From Moheibacter lacus (lineage in GTDB: Bacteria; Bacteroidota; Bacteroidia; Flavobacteriales; Weeksellaceae), in assembly GCF_014042165.1 (NCBI RefSeq), contig NZ_JACDZE010000001.1:1510595-1574594 (forward strand): a stretch of DNA of 64,000 nt, in the 5' to 3' direction. A program made the position numbers and the translations under genes. Shown piece by piece: positions 18,317-27,528 of this stretch. Positions within the stretch are counted from its first letter, which is position 1; every line of letters starts with the position of its first letter. The notes under the pieces are model-generated. The model did no database searches. It saw only the letters and a list, made by a program, of their open reading frames with translations, and had not been told where the DNA came from.

Positions 18317-19687
18317 TCAACTCACCGGAATTTTCAAAATAAAAGTACTTCCTTTTTTCAACGAACTTTGCACCAAAATATTTCCACCCAAACCCTTCAT
18401 GATCTGCTTGCAGAGATACAATCCGAGACCCAAACCTTTTGCATCGTGTCGGTTTCCTTCTGAAACTCTATAAAATTTCTCAAAAATCTTTTCCTGTTCT
18501 GAAGCCGGAATGCCCATTCCCGAATCTTGGATTTCGATGATGTAATCTGAATGGTTTTGAAATCCATTGATGAGAATTTCAGATCCTTTTGGGCTGTATT
18601 TTTCAGCATTTTGCAAAAGATTTTGAAGTACACGACCCAGTTGATACGTATCGGTTTCTAGAAAAAGTTCTTTTGGTTCGATTGCTAAAATGATTTGATG
18701 GTTTTCCGAATGATAATCAGCCAAAAATTCGTTTAGAAATTGAACGATTTCCACTTTTTTTAGCTGAATTTTTTGTTCATCTACGGAACTTTCCAAAACC
18801 CTGTCCACGATGTTCTGGATCCGATTATTTTGTCGCTCCATGGATTGGATCATCTGGTCCAAAATTTCAGGATTCTCGATGACTTCTTTTTTTTGTAAGG
18901 ATTGGATAATCAAGTTCAATGAAGCGAGTGGTGTTTTTAGTTCATGTGTAATATTATTGGCAAAATCGGTTTTGATTTCTGCAATTTTCTTTTGTTTGAT
19001 GAAAGACCGAAAAATATGGTAAAAGAGATAGATCACTGCCAATATCAAACAAAATGCACCGATGAGCATCCATTTCATTTTATTCCAAATTTTCTGCTGG
19101 AAATTGGAAATATCCATGTTCACGGTTGATGAATGTTTGTAAAAAAAATCAGTTGAAAGGTTTTCATCTTCCAAATCCAAATCTTCAGATGTTTGGGTAA
19201 TTCCGCTGCTGAGGTGGAAACCATTTCCATCAAACCTTTGTCCGATGTAAACCAGCGGAGGATCGACCAAACGAAGGATGGTATCCTGGGCGAATTCTGT
19301 GATGAAAACGATTTGTTTCAATTGAAATTTGAGTTGGACTTCCTTTAAAATAGGATAATCTTTCCATTGACTTTTCAAATATTTTTGGCTTAAATTACGG
19401 ATAGAATCCGACAAACTTTGCGCTTGAAGGTGAAACTGGATTTCATTGATCGAATCTTGGGCTTTTAACCAAGCAATTTTTTTAATTTCTGATACAAATT
19501 GATCTTCCAATGAATCCAATTCTGGTGATTCGATGACGGGTGCAATTTCTTTTTTAACTTCATTGACATAGGTTTCTGAAATCAATTGGTAGGTGTTTTG
19601 AATCAAATAATATTGAATTGAAATCAAGCCTCCGAGGATCACCAAGCAGGAAATGATCAGGATTTTGATTTGGTTTTTTGGCTTCAT
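18317..19687 (-). CDS. Membrane sensor histidine kinase
   Basis: This 456-residue kinase has two membrane helices (about 8-30 and 206-226) around a periplasmic sensor of about 175 residues that I do not recognise. HisKA follows, with the phospho-acceptor His248 in NNITHELKTPLASL. The HATPase domain shows an N-box (QNLLQNAEKYS), G1 (DSGMGIP), an F-box and G2 (KGLGLGLYLCK). No HAMP domain is evident. It precedes the OmpR-type regulator and is divergent from a small exported protein. A TATTTTTG promoter element lies at 19695-19702, very close to the start, so the mRNA leader may be very short. Confidence 0.93.
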   Translation of the reverse strand: MKPKNQIKILIISCLVILGGLISIQYYLIQNTYQLISETYVNEVKKEIAPVIESPELDSLEDQFVSEIKKIAWLKAQDSINEIQFHLQAQSLSDSIRNLSQKYLKSQWKDYPILKEVQLKFQLKQIVFITEFAQDTILRLVDPPLVYIGQRFDGNGFHLSSGITQTSEDLDLEDENLSTDFFYKHSSTVNMDISNFQQKIWNKMKWMLIGAFCLILAVIYLFYHIFRSFIKQKKIAEIKTDFANNITHELKTPLASLNLIIQSLQKKEVIENPEILDQMIQSMERQNNRIQNIVDRVLESSVDEQKIQLKKVEIVQFLNEFLADYHSENHQIILAIEPKELFLETDTYQLGRVLQNLLQNAEKYSPKGSEILINGFQNHSDYIIEIQDSGMGIPASEQEKIFEKFYRVSEGNRHDAKGLGLGLYLCKQIMKGLGGNILVQSSLKKGSTFILKIPVS

Positions 19688-19694
19688 GGCTTCA

Positions 19695-19767
19695 CAAAAA
19701 TACTCAAGTCAAATTATATTTAAACTTGAATTTCGTACATTAACCCTTCATTAACCTTGGATTAACC
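19695..19767. promoter_or_regulatory. Divergent control region with three ATTAACC boxes spaced 11 bp
   Basis: The region between the kinase gene (minus) and the exported-protein gene (plus) holds ATTAACC at 19739, 19750 and 19761, exactly one helical turn apart, the arrangement bound by OmpR/PhoB-type regulators. A dyad TCAAGT/ACTTGA (19704-19709 and 19724-19729) and a minus-strand TATTTTTG element (19695-19702) lie next to it. Autoregulation by the neighbouring pair is an inference. Confidence 0.5.
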
Positions 19768-19821
19768 ATTTTATCTTTTTGATTTTCTGAATTTTGTAGA
19801 AAGAATTTAAAACTATAGATC

Positions 19822-20232
19822 ATGAAAAAAGTATTATTCGGTTTGGCGATGGTTTTATTAAGCATCCAAACCTTTTCTCAAAACAACTCTAGCGTTTCAT
19901 CCAATTCAAACGTTTCCATTTCCGTGAGCAGTGATGACGATGATTATACTTATTTTGCCAAATTTGACACGGAAAAAACCGCTGCCGCAAAATCGCTCAT
20001 CATTAAATCGCTTGGAAATCCAACTACTGAATCCGGGAAATCATCCATTTGGGAAGGAAAAGGTTATGAGATTTCCATCAAAGAAGGAAAGGTAGAAATG
20101 GAATTGGACAAAGAAGCAGTCACCAAATCTTTTCAATTGAAAATTGAAGATTTAGGCAAACAAATATCTGAGACCGTCGGAAGTAAAAAATCGCCTAGAA
20201 CTCCTAAAACACCCAGAACTTCTCGAAAATAA
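19822..20232 (+). CDS. Small exported protein of unknown function, next to a two-component system
   Basis: The 136-residue protein has a clear signal peptide (about 1-19, ending TFSQ), a Ser/Asn-rich lead, a run of four Asp near residue 37, a folded-looking middle of about 70 residues (EKTAAAKSLIIKSLGNPTTE) and a basic Lys/Thr/Pro/Arg tail in which TPK- and TPR-like words repeat. No family is recognised. It is divergent from the histidine kinase and shares a control region with it. A periplasmic accessory or output of that system is possible but only inferred from position. DUF5916 follows 76 nt later on the same strand. Confidence 0.65.
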   Translation: MKKVLFGLAMVLLSIQTFSQNNSSVSSNSNVSISVSSDDDDYTYFAKFDTEKTAAAKSLIIKSLGNPTTESGKSSIWEGKGYEISIKEGKVEMELDKEAVTKSFQLKIEDLGKQISETVGSKKSPRTPKTPRTSRK

Positions 20233-20263
20233 TTGACACATCAAATAAATTTATAAATTTTTG
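20233..20263 (+). promoter_or_regulatory. Weak candidate promoter of the DUF5916 gene
   Basis: TTG (20233-20235) and AATTTTTG (20256-20263) are 20 nt apart and fit the flavobacterial promoter with one mismatch in the -7 box. The element starts at the stop of the preceding gene. Confidence 0.35.
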
Positions 20264-20308
20264 TAACAATTAGAAATCTCGCTCGTCTCTTAAAGAAACA
20301 ACTACCTT

Positions 20309-22822
20309 ATGTCTTTTATCATACGAATCATAGTTTTTATTATATCATTATTTATCGGTTTTTATGTACAAGGTCAGGAGAACGATACCATTTCGAGAAA
20401 GAAAATTCATCTGGTTAAGGTATCGGAATCTCCTAAAATAGATGGAGTTTTAGATGACGTTGTTTGGCAAAATGCACCGATTGCGACCGACTTTGTTGAG
20501 CGACAACCCAACAACGGTAAACCGATTCCTGATAGTTTAAGGACTGAAGTAAAAGTCGTTTATGATGACCGTGGAATTTATTTCGGTGCGTTTATGGCTG
20601 ATCCTGAGCCAAATAAGATCTTGAAAGAATTGACCGAACGAGATGGAATTGGCAATGATGATTTCTTTTTTGTTTTGCTAAATGGTTACAATGACCGCCA
20701 ACAGAGTTTACAATTCATCGTGACAGCAGCTGGTGTTCAATATGACGCCAAAATGACCAATGGAAATGAGGACAGCTCCTGGAACGGCGTTTGGTACAGC
20801 GATGTGCAAATCACTTCAGAGGGCTGGATCGCCGAAATATTTATTCCTTATTCGGAAATCCGTTTTCCGGATGGAGATCAGCAAATCTGGGGATTGCAGA
20901 TGGAACGCGAATTCAGACGCGACCGGAAAAGATTTAGCTGGAATTTTGTGGACAATACAAAAGGTGCATTTTCCATTTACGATGGCGAAATTCATGGCAT
21001 TGAAAACATCGATCCGCCGACTCGGCTTTCATTTCAACCTTATTTGTCGGGTTATTTGAACAATTATGATGGCGAATCAGAATTTGTGTTCAACGGCGGA
21101 ATGGATCTGAAATATGGGATCAATGATGCTTTTACGCTTGACATGATTTTGATTCCCGATTTCGGTCAAACCAAATTTGATCCGACGGTTTTGAATCTCA
21201 CTGCTTTTGAAGTGCAATATGCAGAACAACGTCCATTTTTTACAGAAGGAACAGAATTGTTCAACAAAGGAAATCTTTTTTATTCGCGTAGAGTCGGTGG
21301 TTTTCCAAGTTTGTATCCGGAATTGGCAGAGGATGAGGTGGTTTTAGAATTTCCCGCAAGAGTAGATTTGATCAATGCGATGAAAATTTCAGGTCGCACC
21401 AAAAAGAATTTGGGGATCGGATTTTTTAATGGATTGACAGAAAGAACGTATGCAAAAGTAAAAAATGAATCAACGTTGGAAGAGCGAAAAGAATTGGTAG
21501 AACCCTTGACCAATTACAATGTTCTCGTGCTGGACCAACGGTTTGGAGAAAATAATTCGGTTTCATTTGTCAACACCAACACTTTTCGGGAAGGAAATCA
21601 CCGCGATGCCAACGTTTCGGGTTTGTATTATAATTTGACCAACAAAAAAAATACTTGGAATTATTGGGGAGACGTCGAGGCCAGTTGGGTGAATCTTGAG
21701 GATGATTTATGGGGTTTTGAAGCCACTTCCGGTCTTGCCAAAATCAGTGGAAAACACCGCTATCAAGCGAGTTTTTTCTTGAGAACAAAAGATTATAACA
21801 TCGATGATTTGGGGTATACAGGTCAGACGAATTACATCAATTATTTTGGGTATTATGGTTATCGGTATTTGCAACCCAAAGGGAATTTCAACAATTTGAA
21901 TTTGAATTTCAATCTGAATTTGAGCCGACGTTTGGATCCTGATTTGTACAATTATTTCATGTTCAATTTCAATTCGAGTTTCACGACCAAATCCTTTTTC
22001 ACCTTTGGTGGCGGATTTGAAACCACGCCATTTGGGACTTATGATATTTATGAACCGAGAACGGAAAATCGGCATTTAAAAATTCCGGATTATTATGATA
22101 CTTGGGCTTGGATTTCTACGGATTATCGAAAGAAACTGGCGCTGGATGCGACGTTGGATTGGTACAAATATGCAGAACGCGGCATGGGAAGATTGATCAT
22201 CAATTTTTCACCTCGCTTCAGAGTTTCAGACAAATGGAAATTGTACCTAAATACCCAAACCACGCTTTCTGACAAAGAATATGGATTTGTCAACAAAGAT
22301 GCAAACGAAATTTATTTCGGGAAACGCGATAGAAATACAGTAGAAACTTCGCTCGAATCCCAATACATTTTCAACGAAAAAATGGCGCTGAACCTCGCTT
22401 TCCGTCATTATTTTACCGACGTAACTTATGAAGAATTCTATACACTGGAAGAAAACGGAGATTTGACTGAAACAACTGCTTATTCCAATAATCATGATGC
22501 GACCTATAACAGTTGGAACATCGATTTGCGATTCAGTTGGTGGTTTGCGCCGGGAAGTCAGTTGAGCTTGCTGTATAGAAACGCAATTGAAGGTTATGAT
22601 GAGGTTTCAGAAACCAGTTTCCGGGACAATTTTGATTATTTGTTTGACCAACCGCAATTGAATAGTTTTTCCATCCGAATTTCCTATTTCCTCGATTATA
22701 ATCGAATGAAAAATTGGTTCAAAAAGAAACCGGAGATAGAGGAAACGGCTCGCCGAAACGCATATCACGAAAGAAAGAGTTATGCGTATAAACGGAATTC
22801 GACTAACTTTGGAATGATGTAA
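20309..22822 (+). CDS. DUF5916 outer-membrane-type protein with CBM9-like N-terminal domain
   Basis: This 837-residue exported protein begins with a signal peptide (about 1-22, ending YVQGQ). Residues about 30-215 form a CBM9-like beta-sandwich (KIDGVLDDVVW, WIAEIFIPYSEIRFP), and the remainder is the DUF5916 region, with many alternating aromatic/polar strands that look like an outer-membrane barrel. Such proteins are widespread in Bacteroidota and their function is unknown; the CBM9-like part suggests binding of a carbohydrate or other ligand. It lies 76 nt after the small exported protein and may be cotranscribed or have its own weak promoter. Confidence 0.85.
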   Translation: MSFIIRIIVFIISLFIGFYVQGQENDTISRKKIHLVKVSESPKIDGVLDDVVWQNAPIATDFVERQPNNGKPIPDSLRTEVKVVYDDRGIYFGAFMADPEPNKILKELTERDGIGNDDFFFVLLNGYNDRQQSLQFIVTAAGVQYDAKMTNGNEDSSWNGVWYSDVQITSEGWIAEIFIPYSEIRFPDGDQQIWGLQMEREFRRDRKRFSWNFVDNTKGAFSIYDGEIHGIENIDPPTRLSFQPYLSGYLNNYDGESEFVFNGGMDLKYGINDAFTLDMILIPDFGQTKFDPTVLNLTAFEVQYAEQRPFFTEGTELFNKGNLFYSRRVGGFPSLYPELAEDEVVLEFPARVDLINAMKISGRTKKNLGIGFFNGLTERTYAKVKNESTLEERKELVEPLTNYNVLVLDQRFGENNSVSFVNTNTFREGNHRDANVSGLYYNLTNKKNTWNYWGDVEASWVNLEDDLWGFEATSGLAKISGKHRYQASFFLRTKDYNIDDLGYTGQTNYINYFGYYGYRYLQPKGNFNNLNLNFNLNLSRRLDPDLYNYFMFNFNSSFTTKSFFTFGGGFETTPFGTYDIYEPRTENRHLKIPDYYDTWAWISTDYRKKLALDATLDWYKYAERGMGRLIINFSPRFRVSDKWKLYLNTQTTLSDKEYGFVNKDANEIYFGKRDRNTVETSLESQYIFNEKMALNLAFRHYFTDVTYEEFYTLEENGDLTETTAYSNNHDATYNSWNIDLRFSWWFAPGSQLSLLYRNAIEGYDEVSETSFRDNFDYLFDQPQLNSFSIRISYFLDYNRMKNWFKKKPEIEETARRNAYHERKSYAYKRNSTNFGMM

Positions 22823-22833
22823 TTCTCATTTTT

Positions 22834-23190
22834 ATGCTAAAATCCATCTGCCCAAAACTTCCGATGCGCGATAAAGCCGCAACGAAAAATTATTATTTGA
22901 ACCAATTGGGATTTGAACAATTTGGAAGCGATGAATATCTGGATTATTTAATGGTGAAAAAAGACGAAATCGAAATTCATTTTTTTCTTTTCAAAGATTT
23001 AAACCCAAAAGAAAATTATGGTCAAATCTATATCAGAGTAGAAAAAATAGAAGATTTGTACGAATCATTTTTAACCCAAAAAATCGAAATTCATCCCAAC
23101 GGAAAACTGAAAGCTACACCTTGGGGCATGAAAGAATTTCATTTGCTCGATCCGGATAATAATTTATTGACCTTTGGTCAAGTCATTTAA
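22834..23190 (+). CDS. VOC-superfamily (glyoxalase/bleomycin-resistance-like) protein
   Basis: A 118-residue single VOC domain with two beta-alpha-beta-beta-beta units: an N-terminal MRDKAATKNYYLNQLGFE segment, central EIHFFLF and the C-terminal WGMKEFHLLDPDNNLLTFGQ motif. Members bind metal or drugs as dimers; its ligand cannot be told from sequence. It starts 11 nt after the DUF5916 stop and is convergent with the transporter gene. Length is normal for the bleomycin-resistance-like branch. Confidence 0.85.
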   Translation: MLKSICPKLPMRDKAATKNYYLNQLGFEQFGSDEYLDYLMVKKDEIEIHFFLFKDLNPKENYGQIYIRVEKIEDLYESFLTQKIEIHPNGKLKATPWGMKEFHLLDPDNNLLTFGQVI

Positions 23191-23217
23191 AATTCAAAAT
23201 TTATAATTTTAAATAAT

Positions 23218-23985
23218 TTAAGATTGCGCATCTTTTAATAATTTCCTCGCCAAGTCTTTTCCCAGAAAGGAATCAACCAAATAGTGAATCACATACAAAA
23301 TCGGCGTCAACAAAACCGCAACCGTAAACTTATAGATATATCCCACCAGACAAATTGCTAAAACCGTTTGCCAAGTCCAGTCATAAGCGGGATTTAGATA
23401 AAATGCGATAAAGGCCACGACAAAGGAATCGATGAGTTGAGAAACGACTGTTGATCCGGTTGCACGCAACCAAAGCGCTTTTTCGCCGGTCCATTTTTTG
23501 ATGCGGTGGAAAATGGAAACATCCAAAATCTGCCCCAAAAGGAAAGCGGTCAATGATCCAAAAATGATCCACATTCCTTGTCCGAAAACCTTATTATAAG
23601 CCAAATCCATTTTGATGTTTTCGCCATTTACTTCTTGAATCAACCAAAAATCAGATGGCGTAACTTGAATCGAAATCCAGGTCATTCCAAAAAGAAATAA
23701 CACCAAAATAGCGGTCAAAATTGACAAAAACCGAACTTGTTTCACACCGAAATATTCGTTGATGATGTCGGTCATGATGAACACCAAAGGCCAGGTTAAA
23801 CTTCCAGCTGACATATCAAGAGAAAGATTTTCTACGCCAAATAATTTCCAATTGACCGGTTCGAAACCGAGGGTTTTCTCGACTGAAAAGATTTTCACAC
23901 CGATGAACTCAGACAAAACCGTGTTGGCGACAAAAAATGCGGCCAAAACGATGAGCAGTCGGCTTTCTTTGGTTTTAAATGTCAT
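23218..23985 (-). CDS. Queuosine-precursor transporter family (VUT/YhhQ-like) membrane protein
   Basis: This 255-residue integral membrane protein of the VUT/YhhQ family imports queuosine precursors such as preQ0/preQ1. It has about six helices and the family stretches LTWPLVFIMTDIINEYFG, QILDVSIFHRIKKWTG and ATGSTVVSQLIDSF. Acidic and polar residues sit within the membrane regions as expected. It is divergent from the glycosyltransferase gene, with only 47 nt between them. A TAATTTTG promoter element lies just upstream. Confidence 0.9.
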   Translation of the reverse strand: MTFKTKESRLLIVLAAFFVANTVLSEFIGVKIFSVEKTLGFEPVNWKLFGVENLSLDMSAGSLTWPLVFIMTDIINEYFGVKQVRFLSILTAILVLFLFGMTWISIQVTPSDFWLIQEVNGENIKMDLAYNKVFGQGMWIIFGSLTAFLLGQILDVSIFHRIKKWTGEKALWLRATGSTVVSQLIDSFVVAFIAFYLNPAYDWTWQTVLAICLVGYIYKFTVAVLLTPILYVIHYLVDSFLGKDLARKLLKDAQS

Positions 23986-23989
23986 TTTT

Positions 23990-24024
23990 CAAAATTAGAA
24001 AATTTGGATTTAATTTGTAGCAAA
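23990..24024 (-). promoter_or_regulatory. Candidate promoter of the queuosine-precursor transporter
   Basis: On the minus strand, TTTG (24021-24024) and TAATTTTG (23990-23997) are separated by 23 nt, at the upper limit of flavobacterial spacing. The -7 box is an exact TAnnTTTG match a few bases from the ATG. Confidence 0.45.
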
Positions 24025-24032
24025 TTCAAACT

Positions 24033-25679
24033 GTGCCGGACAAACGACTCATTTACGGAATCCTGATTTTATTTCTTGTCAATTTGGCACAAGCTTTTTT
24101 TACGCCGATTTCAGAAGATGAAGCTTATTATTGGTTATGGTCGCAAAATTTGGATTGGGGTTATTTTGATCATCCGCCGATGGTCGCTTGGTGGATTTCA
24201 GTCGGATATGAATTTTTTCAAAACGAATTGGGTGTCAGGTTGTTAACGGTTATTTTTAATAGCTTAAGTTTGTTTTTTCTTTGGAAAATACTGAATCCTA
24301 AAACCCAAAGTCAAATCAGATTATTTTACGGAATTATCGCTTCAGTTTTGGTTTTTCAAGTTTTCGGATTTCTTACAACGCCCGATGCACCTTTGTTGTT
24401 TTTTACAATTTTCTATTTGTTTTCGCTGAAAAAGTTTTTGGAAAAAAACTCGACACTTTCAACAATTTTATTGGCGATTTCCTTTGCAGGATTGATGTAC
24501 AGCAAATACCACGGCGTTTTAGTAATCGTATTTACGTTGCTTCCGATTATTAAAATCTGGTGGCGAAATCCGAAGTTTTATCTCGCAGTTTTGGGAAGTT
24601 TGGTTTTGTATGCACCGCATATTTTCTGGTTGTTTGAGAATGATTGGATACCGATTCAGTATCACTTTTTGGAAAGAAGTTCGGATGAACATTTTGAGTT
24701 CCGAAAGTTTTTCAATTATCTGGGGATTTATTTTCTGGGTGCAGCTCCTCTATTGACTTATTTTATTTGGAAATCCATTTTTCAATTCAAATCGGAGAAT
24801 TCGTTTCAAAAAAGCATTTGGTGGCTTGCGATTTTACCGGGGATTTTCTTTTTCTTTTCCATTTTTAAGGACAATGTCCAGCCGCAATGGTTGCTCATCA
24901 GTTTCATAGCGATGGCATTGGTTCTTTATTTTCATTATCAAAATCGGGTAAATTTAAAATGGATTTTGAATTTAAGTTACATCGGAATTTTATTGATGCT
25001 AATATTGCGCACGCTTTTAATTCTTCCGGAAATTTCCCCTTTTGAAAAAAACAAAAATTTTGCTGAAGCAGCTGCGAAATTCAATCCCGAATTCGCCATT
25101 TTTGAGAAATACCAGGAAGCATCCATTTACAAATTTTACAATCCACAAACCTCGGTAGCGGTGCATAGAACGCTTGGAAACCGTAAAAGTCAATTTACGC
25201 TTTGGGGTTGGGAAGATGATTTTTATGGCAAAACGATTACTTATATTTCGCCATGGGTGAAATCGGAAAATTCATTTAAAGGCTATAAAAACCGGAATTA
25301 TTATTTAAAAGAAATTTCCAATTATCAACCGTTTGACGGAATTGAAATTGAAACAATTGATCAACTAAAAGTTCAACTTGGAGAAGAAATCGAATTGGAA
25401 GTTAAAATTATCAATCATCAGAAGCATCCAATTTCAATTGCTGGAAAGTCAGATTTTCAGTTGAATATCAATTATTACAAAGATTTACAATATGAAATCG
25501 AATATGCTGTTCAAATTCCATTGAGTGAATTTATTTTGAAACCCAATGAATCAAAAGAATTGAAAATCAAATTCAAAAACATTGAAAAAAAGGGTGAATT
25601 CAAAGCTTGTTTGGGGTTGAATTACCAACCAATTGGGACTTCTTATTTATCTAAACCGATTTTGATTTCGACTAAATGA
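24033..25679 (+). CDS. GT39/ArnT-like polyprenyl-phosphate-dependent glycosyltransferase
   Basis: This 548-residue GT-C fold membrane protein has about ten helices. The first loop carries the acidic catalytic motif region EDEAYYWLWSQNLDWGYFDHPP, the hallmark of dolichyl/undecaprenyl-phosphate mannosyl- and aminoarabinosyl-type transferases (GT39/GT83, PMT_2). The C-terminal ~120 residues form a soluble beta-rich domain. The start codon is GTG. It probably adds a sugar from a lipid carrier to a protein or glycolipid outside the inner membrane; the donor and acceptor are unknown. It is convergent with mltG, separated by 1 nt. Confidence 0.85.
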   Translation: MPDKRLIYGILILFLVNLAQAFFTPISEDEAYYWLWSQNLDWGYFDHPPMVAWWISVGYEFFQNELGVRLLTVIFNSLSLFFLWKILNPKTQSQIRLFYGIIASVLVFQVFGFLTTPDAPLLFFTIFYLFSLKKFLEKNSTLSTILLAISFAGLMYSKYHGVLVIVFTLLPIIKIWWRNPKFYLAVLGSLVLYAPHIFWLFENDWIPIQYHFLERSSDEHFEFRKFFNYLGIYFLGAAPLLTYFIWKSIFQFKSENSFQKSIWWLAILPGIFFFFSIFKDNVQPQWLLISFIAMALVLYFHYQNRVNLKWILNLSYIGILLMLILRTLLILPEISPFEKNKNFAEAAAKFNPEFAIFEKYQEASIYKFYNPQTSVAVHRTLGNRKSQFTLWGWEDDFYGKTITYISPWVKSENSFKGYKNRNYYLKEISNYQPFDGIEIETIDQLKVQLGEEIELEVKIINHQKHPISIAGKSDFQLNINYYKDLQYEIEYAVQIPLSEFILKPNESKELKIKFKNIEKKGEFKACLGLNYQPIGTSYLSKPILISTK

Positions 25680-25680
25680 A

Positions 25681-26703
25681 CTATTTAATTCCTCTTTCTT
25701 CCAGCCATTTCCGGTATTTCGCAGCATTTCTCTCGTGTTCAGCAAAATCATTGGTAAAACTATGGTAGCCGGGACGATCGGGGTCGGCACAGAAATAGAC
25801 AAACTCATGTCCATCCGGATTCAAAACCGCATCCACAGCCGTCATGTTGGGCAAACAAATCGGTGCCGGCGGCAAACCTTTTACCCGATACGTATTATAA
25901 TCCGACGGAACCGCCAAATGCCCATAATAGACGCGTTGGATTTTCTGGTTAAAACCATTTTGGAGTTTGAAGGCATAGATGGAAGTGGGATCTGCTTCCA
26001 GACGCATATTTTTTGCCAAACGATTTAGATAAGCCTGTGCGACTTTGGGTTGCTCGTCGGTTTTTGAAGCTTCCATTTGGACGATAGAAGCTAAGGTGAA
26101 AACTTGCAACGGCGTAAATTTCATGGTTTCAGCTTTTTGAGCACGTTCTTCATTCCAAACTTTATCAAATTCACCGATCATTTTTTCGACGAATTTATCT
26201 CCTGACGTGGCCCAATAATAATTATACGTATTCGGTACGAAATACATTTTCACGGTTTCTGCTGTCAAATTCGGGTCTTTTTGTTTCGCCCAATTGACAA
26301 TTGCATTCACAATCTGAGCAGAATCAGCTTCAATTTTTTTCGAAACCGAACCTGCGAGATGAAAAATCGTAGGTTCGTTTCGGATCATCAAACTCACTTC
26401 TTCTTGGTTTCCGATGATCAGTTTATTTACCAGAGATTTATTGGTCTCCCCCTCATTCAATTTGTATTTTCCGGGTTTTAAAAGAGAAGGCAAATCTTTT
26501 GATTCAGCATAATTTTTAAAACTTTCTTGATTTTCCAATTTGCTTGAGAGTGAATCCAAAACTTCGTTGAAATCAGCTCCCGTTCTTACATAGAGAAAAC
26601 CATCTTCTTTGATATTTTTCTTTGAACCTTCAAAAAAAGTACAATTGATCAAAATCGAACTGCATATAAAACTGACGCATAAAATTTGAAATATCTTCTT
26701 CAT
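25681..26703 (-). CDS. mltG: Endolytic murein transglycosylase MltG
   Basis: MltG (YceG) cuts nascent glycan strands inside the chain and sets their length. The 340-residue protein has an N-terminal hydrophobic segment, a LysM-like region and the catalytic domain with Glu211 in LASIVQMEAS and the conserved AQAYLNRL...RLEADPTSIYA stretch. Residues 15-21 (SSILINC) look like a poor lipobox, so it is either a lipoprotein or held by a simple anchor. It follows dapF by 16 nt on the same strand and is probably cotranscribed, a pairing that joins diaminopimelate supply and murein processing. Confidence 0.93.
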   Translation of the reverse strand: MKKIFQILCVSFICSSILINCTFFEGSKKNIKEDGFLYVRTGADFNEVLDSLSSKLENQESFKNYAESKDLPSLLKPGKYKLNEGETNKSLVNKLIIGNQEEVSLMIRNEPTIFHLAGSVSKKIEADSAQIVNAIVNWAKQKDPNLTAETVKMYFVPNTYNYYWATSGDKFVEKMIGEFDKVWNEERAQKAETMKFTPLQVFTLASIVQMEASKTDEQPKVAQAYLNRLAKNMRLEADPTSIYAFKLQNGFNQKIQRVYYGHLAVPSDYNTYRVKGLPPAPICLPNMTAVDAVLNPDGHEFVYFCADPDRPGYHSFTNDFAEHERNAAKYRKWLEERGIK

Positions 26704-26719
26704 TTTGATTCAAATAAAT

Positions 26720-27505
26720 TTATATTTTCATTTCAATTTCCCCTCCAAAAACGTATTCTGCCGGACCGATTAACCAAATATTTTCATATCCACCGGAGAG
26801 ATTTTTTTCAAATTTCACTTTCAATTCACCACCCATTGCTGAAACGTTTACTTCTGAGGTCGAAATTTTACCTGCTTCAAAAGCTGCGATGACAGCCGCT
26901 GTAATTCCCGTTCCGCAAGCGAGGGTTTCATCTTCAACGCCTCGTTCATAGGTTCTGATTTTGAGCGAATTTTCAGAAGTAATCTCGACGAAATTCACGT
27001 TGGAGCCATCTTCAAAATAAGGTGCGCCATAGCGGATTTGTTTTCCATGATTTTTCACGTCAACATCTTCAACTTTTTGTACAAATTCGATGTGGTGTGG
27101 CGATCCGGTGTTGAGAAACAAATGATTTTCAAAGTTCTGGACTTCTGGAACATTGGACATTTTCAATTCTACACCATTTTCATTTAAGATGGCTTCATGT
27201 TCACCATCGATGGCTTGAAAAACGGTCTTGTCCTGAATCAGATCTAAATCATGTGCAAAACGAACGATGCATCTACCACCGTTTCCGCACATGGTGCTCT
27301 GTCTTCCGTCAGAATTGAAATAAACCATTTTAAAATCGGAAATATCATCATTTTGCAATAAAATCAATCCATCAGCACCTACACCGAAATGTCGGTCACA
27401 GATCATTTCAATTTGTTTTTCGTCCTGAGGAAAGGTTTCGGTGCGATCATCCACCATCACAAAATCATTTCCGGCGCCTTGGTATTTAAAAAAGGGAATT
27501 TTCAA
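26720..27505 (-). CDS. dapF: Diaminopimelate epimerase DapF, TTG start
   Basis: DapF converts LL- to meso-diaminopimelate, the cross-linking residue of this murein. The two active-site cysteines are Cys73 (MCGNGGRC) and Cys197 (ACGTGITAA). I start it at the TTG at 27505, giving 261 residues beginning MKIPFFKYQGAGNDF, the normal family N-terminus and length. No ATG is available. An outer in-frame TTG at 27574 would add 23 hydrophobic residues and lies upstream of a good -7 promoter box (27521-27528), so it should not be transcribed. mltG follows after 16 nt. Confidence 0.95.
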   Translation of the reverse strand: MKIPFFKYQGAGNDFVMVDDRTETFPQDEKQIEMICDRHFGVGADGLILLQNDDISDFKMVYFNSDGRQSTMCGNGGRCIVRFAHDLDLIQDKTVFQAIDGEHEAILNENGVELKMSNVPEVQNFENHLFLNTGSPHHIEFVQKVEDVDVKNHGKQIRYGAPYFEDGSNVNFVEITSENSLKIRTYERGVEDETLACGTGITAAVIAAFEAGKISTSEVNVSAMGGELKVKFEKNLSGGYENIWLIGPAEYVFGGEIEMKI

Positions 27506-27520
27506 AAGAATTATTTTGCA

Positions 27521-27528
27521 CAAATTTA
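27521..27528 (-). promoter_or_regulatory. -7 promoter element of dapF-mltG
   Basis: On the minus strand TAAATTTG matches TAnnTTTG exactly, about 15 nt before the proposed TTG start. No good -33 TTTG is seen. Its position supports the short form of DapF. Confidence 0.45.
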
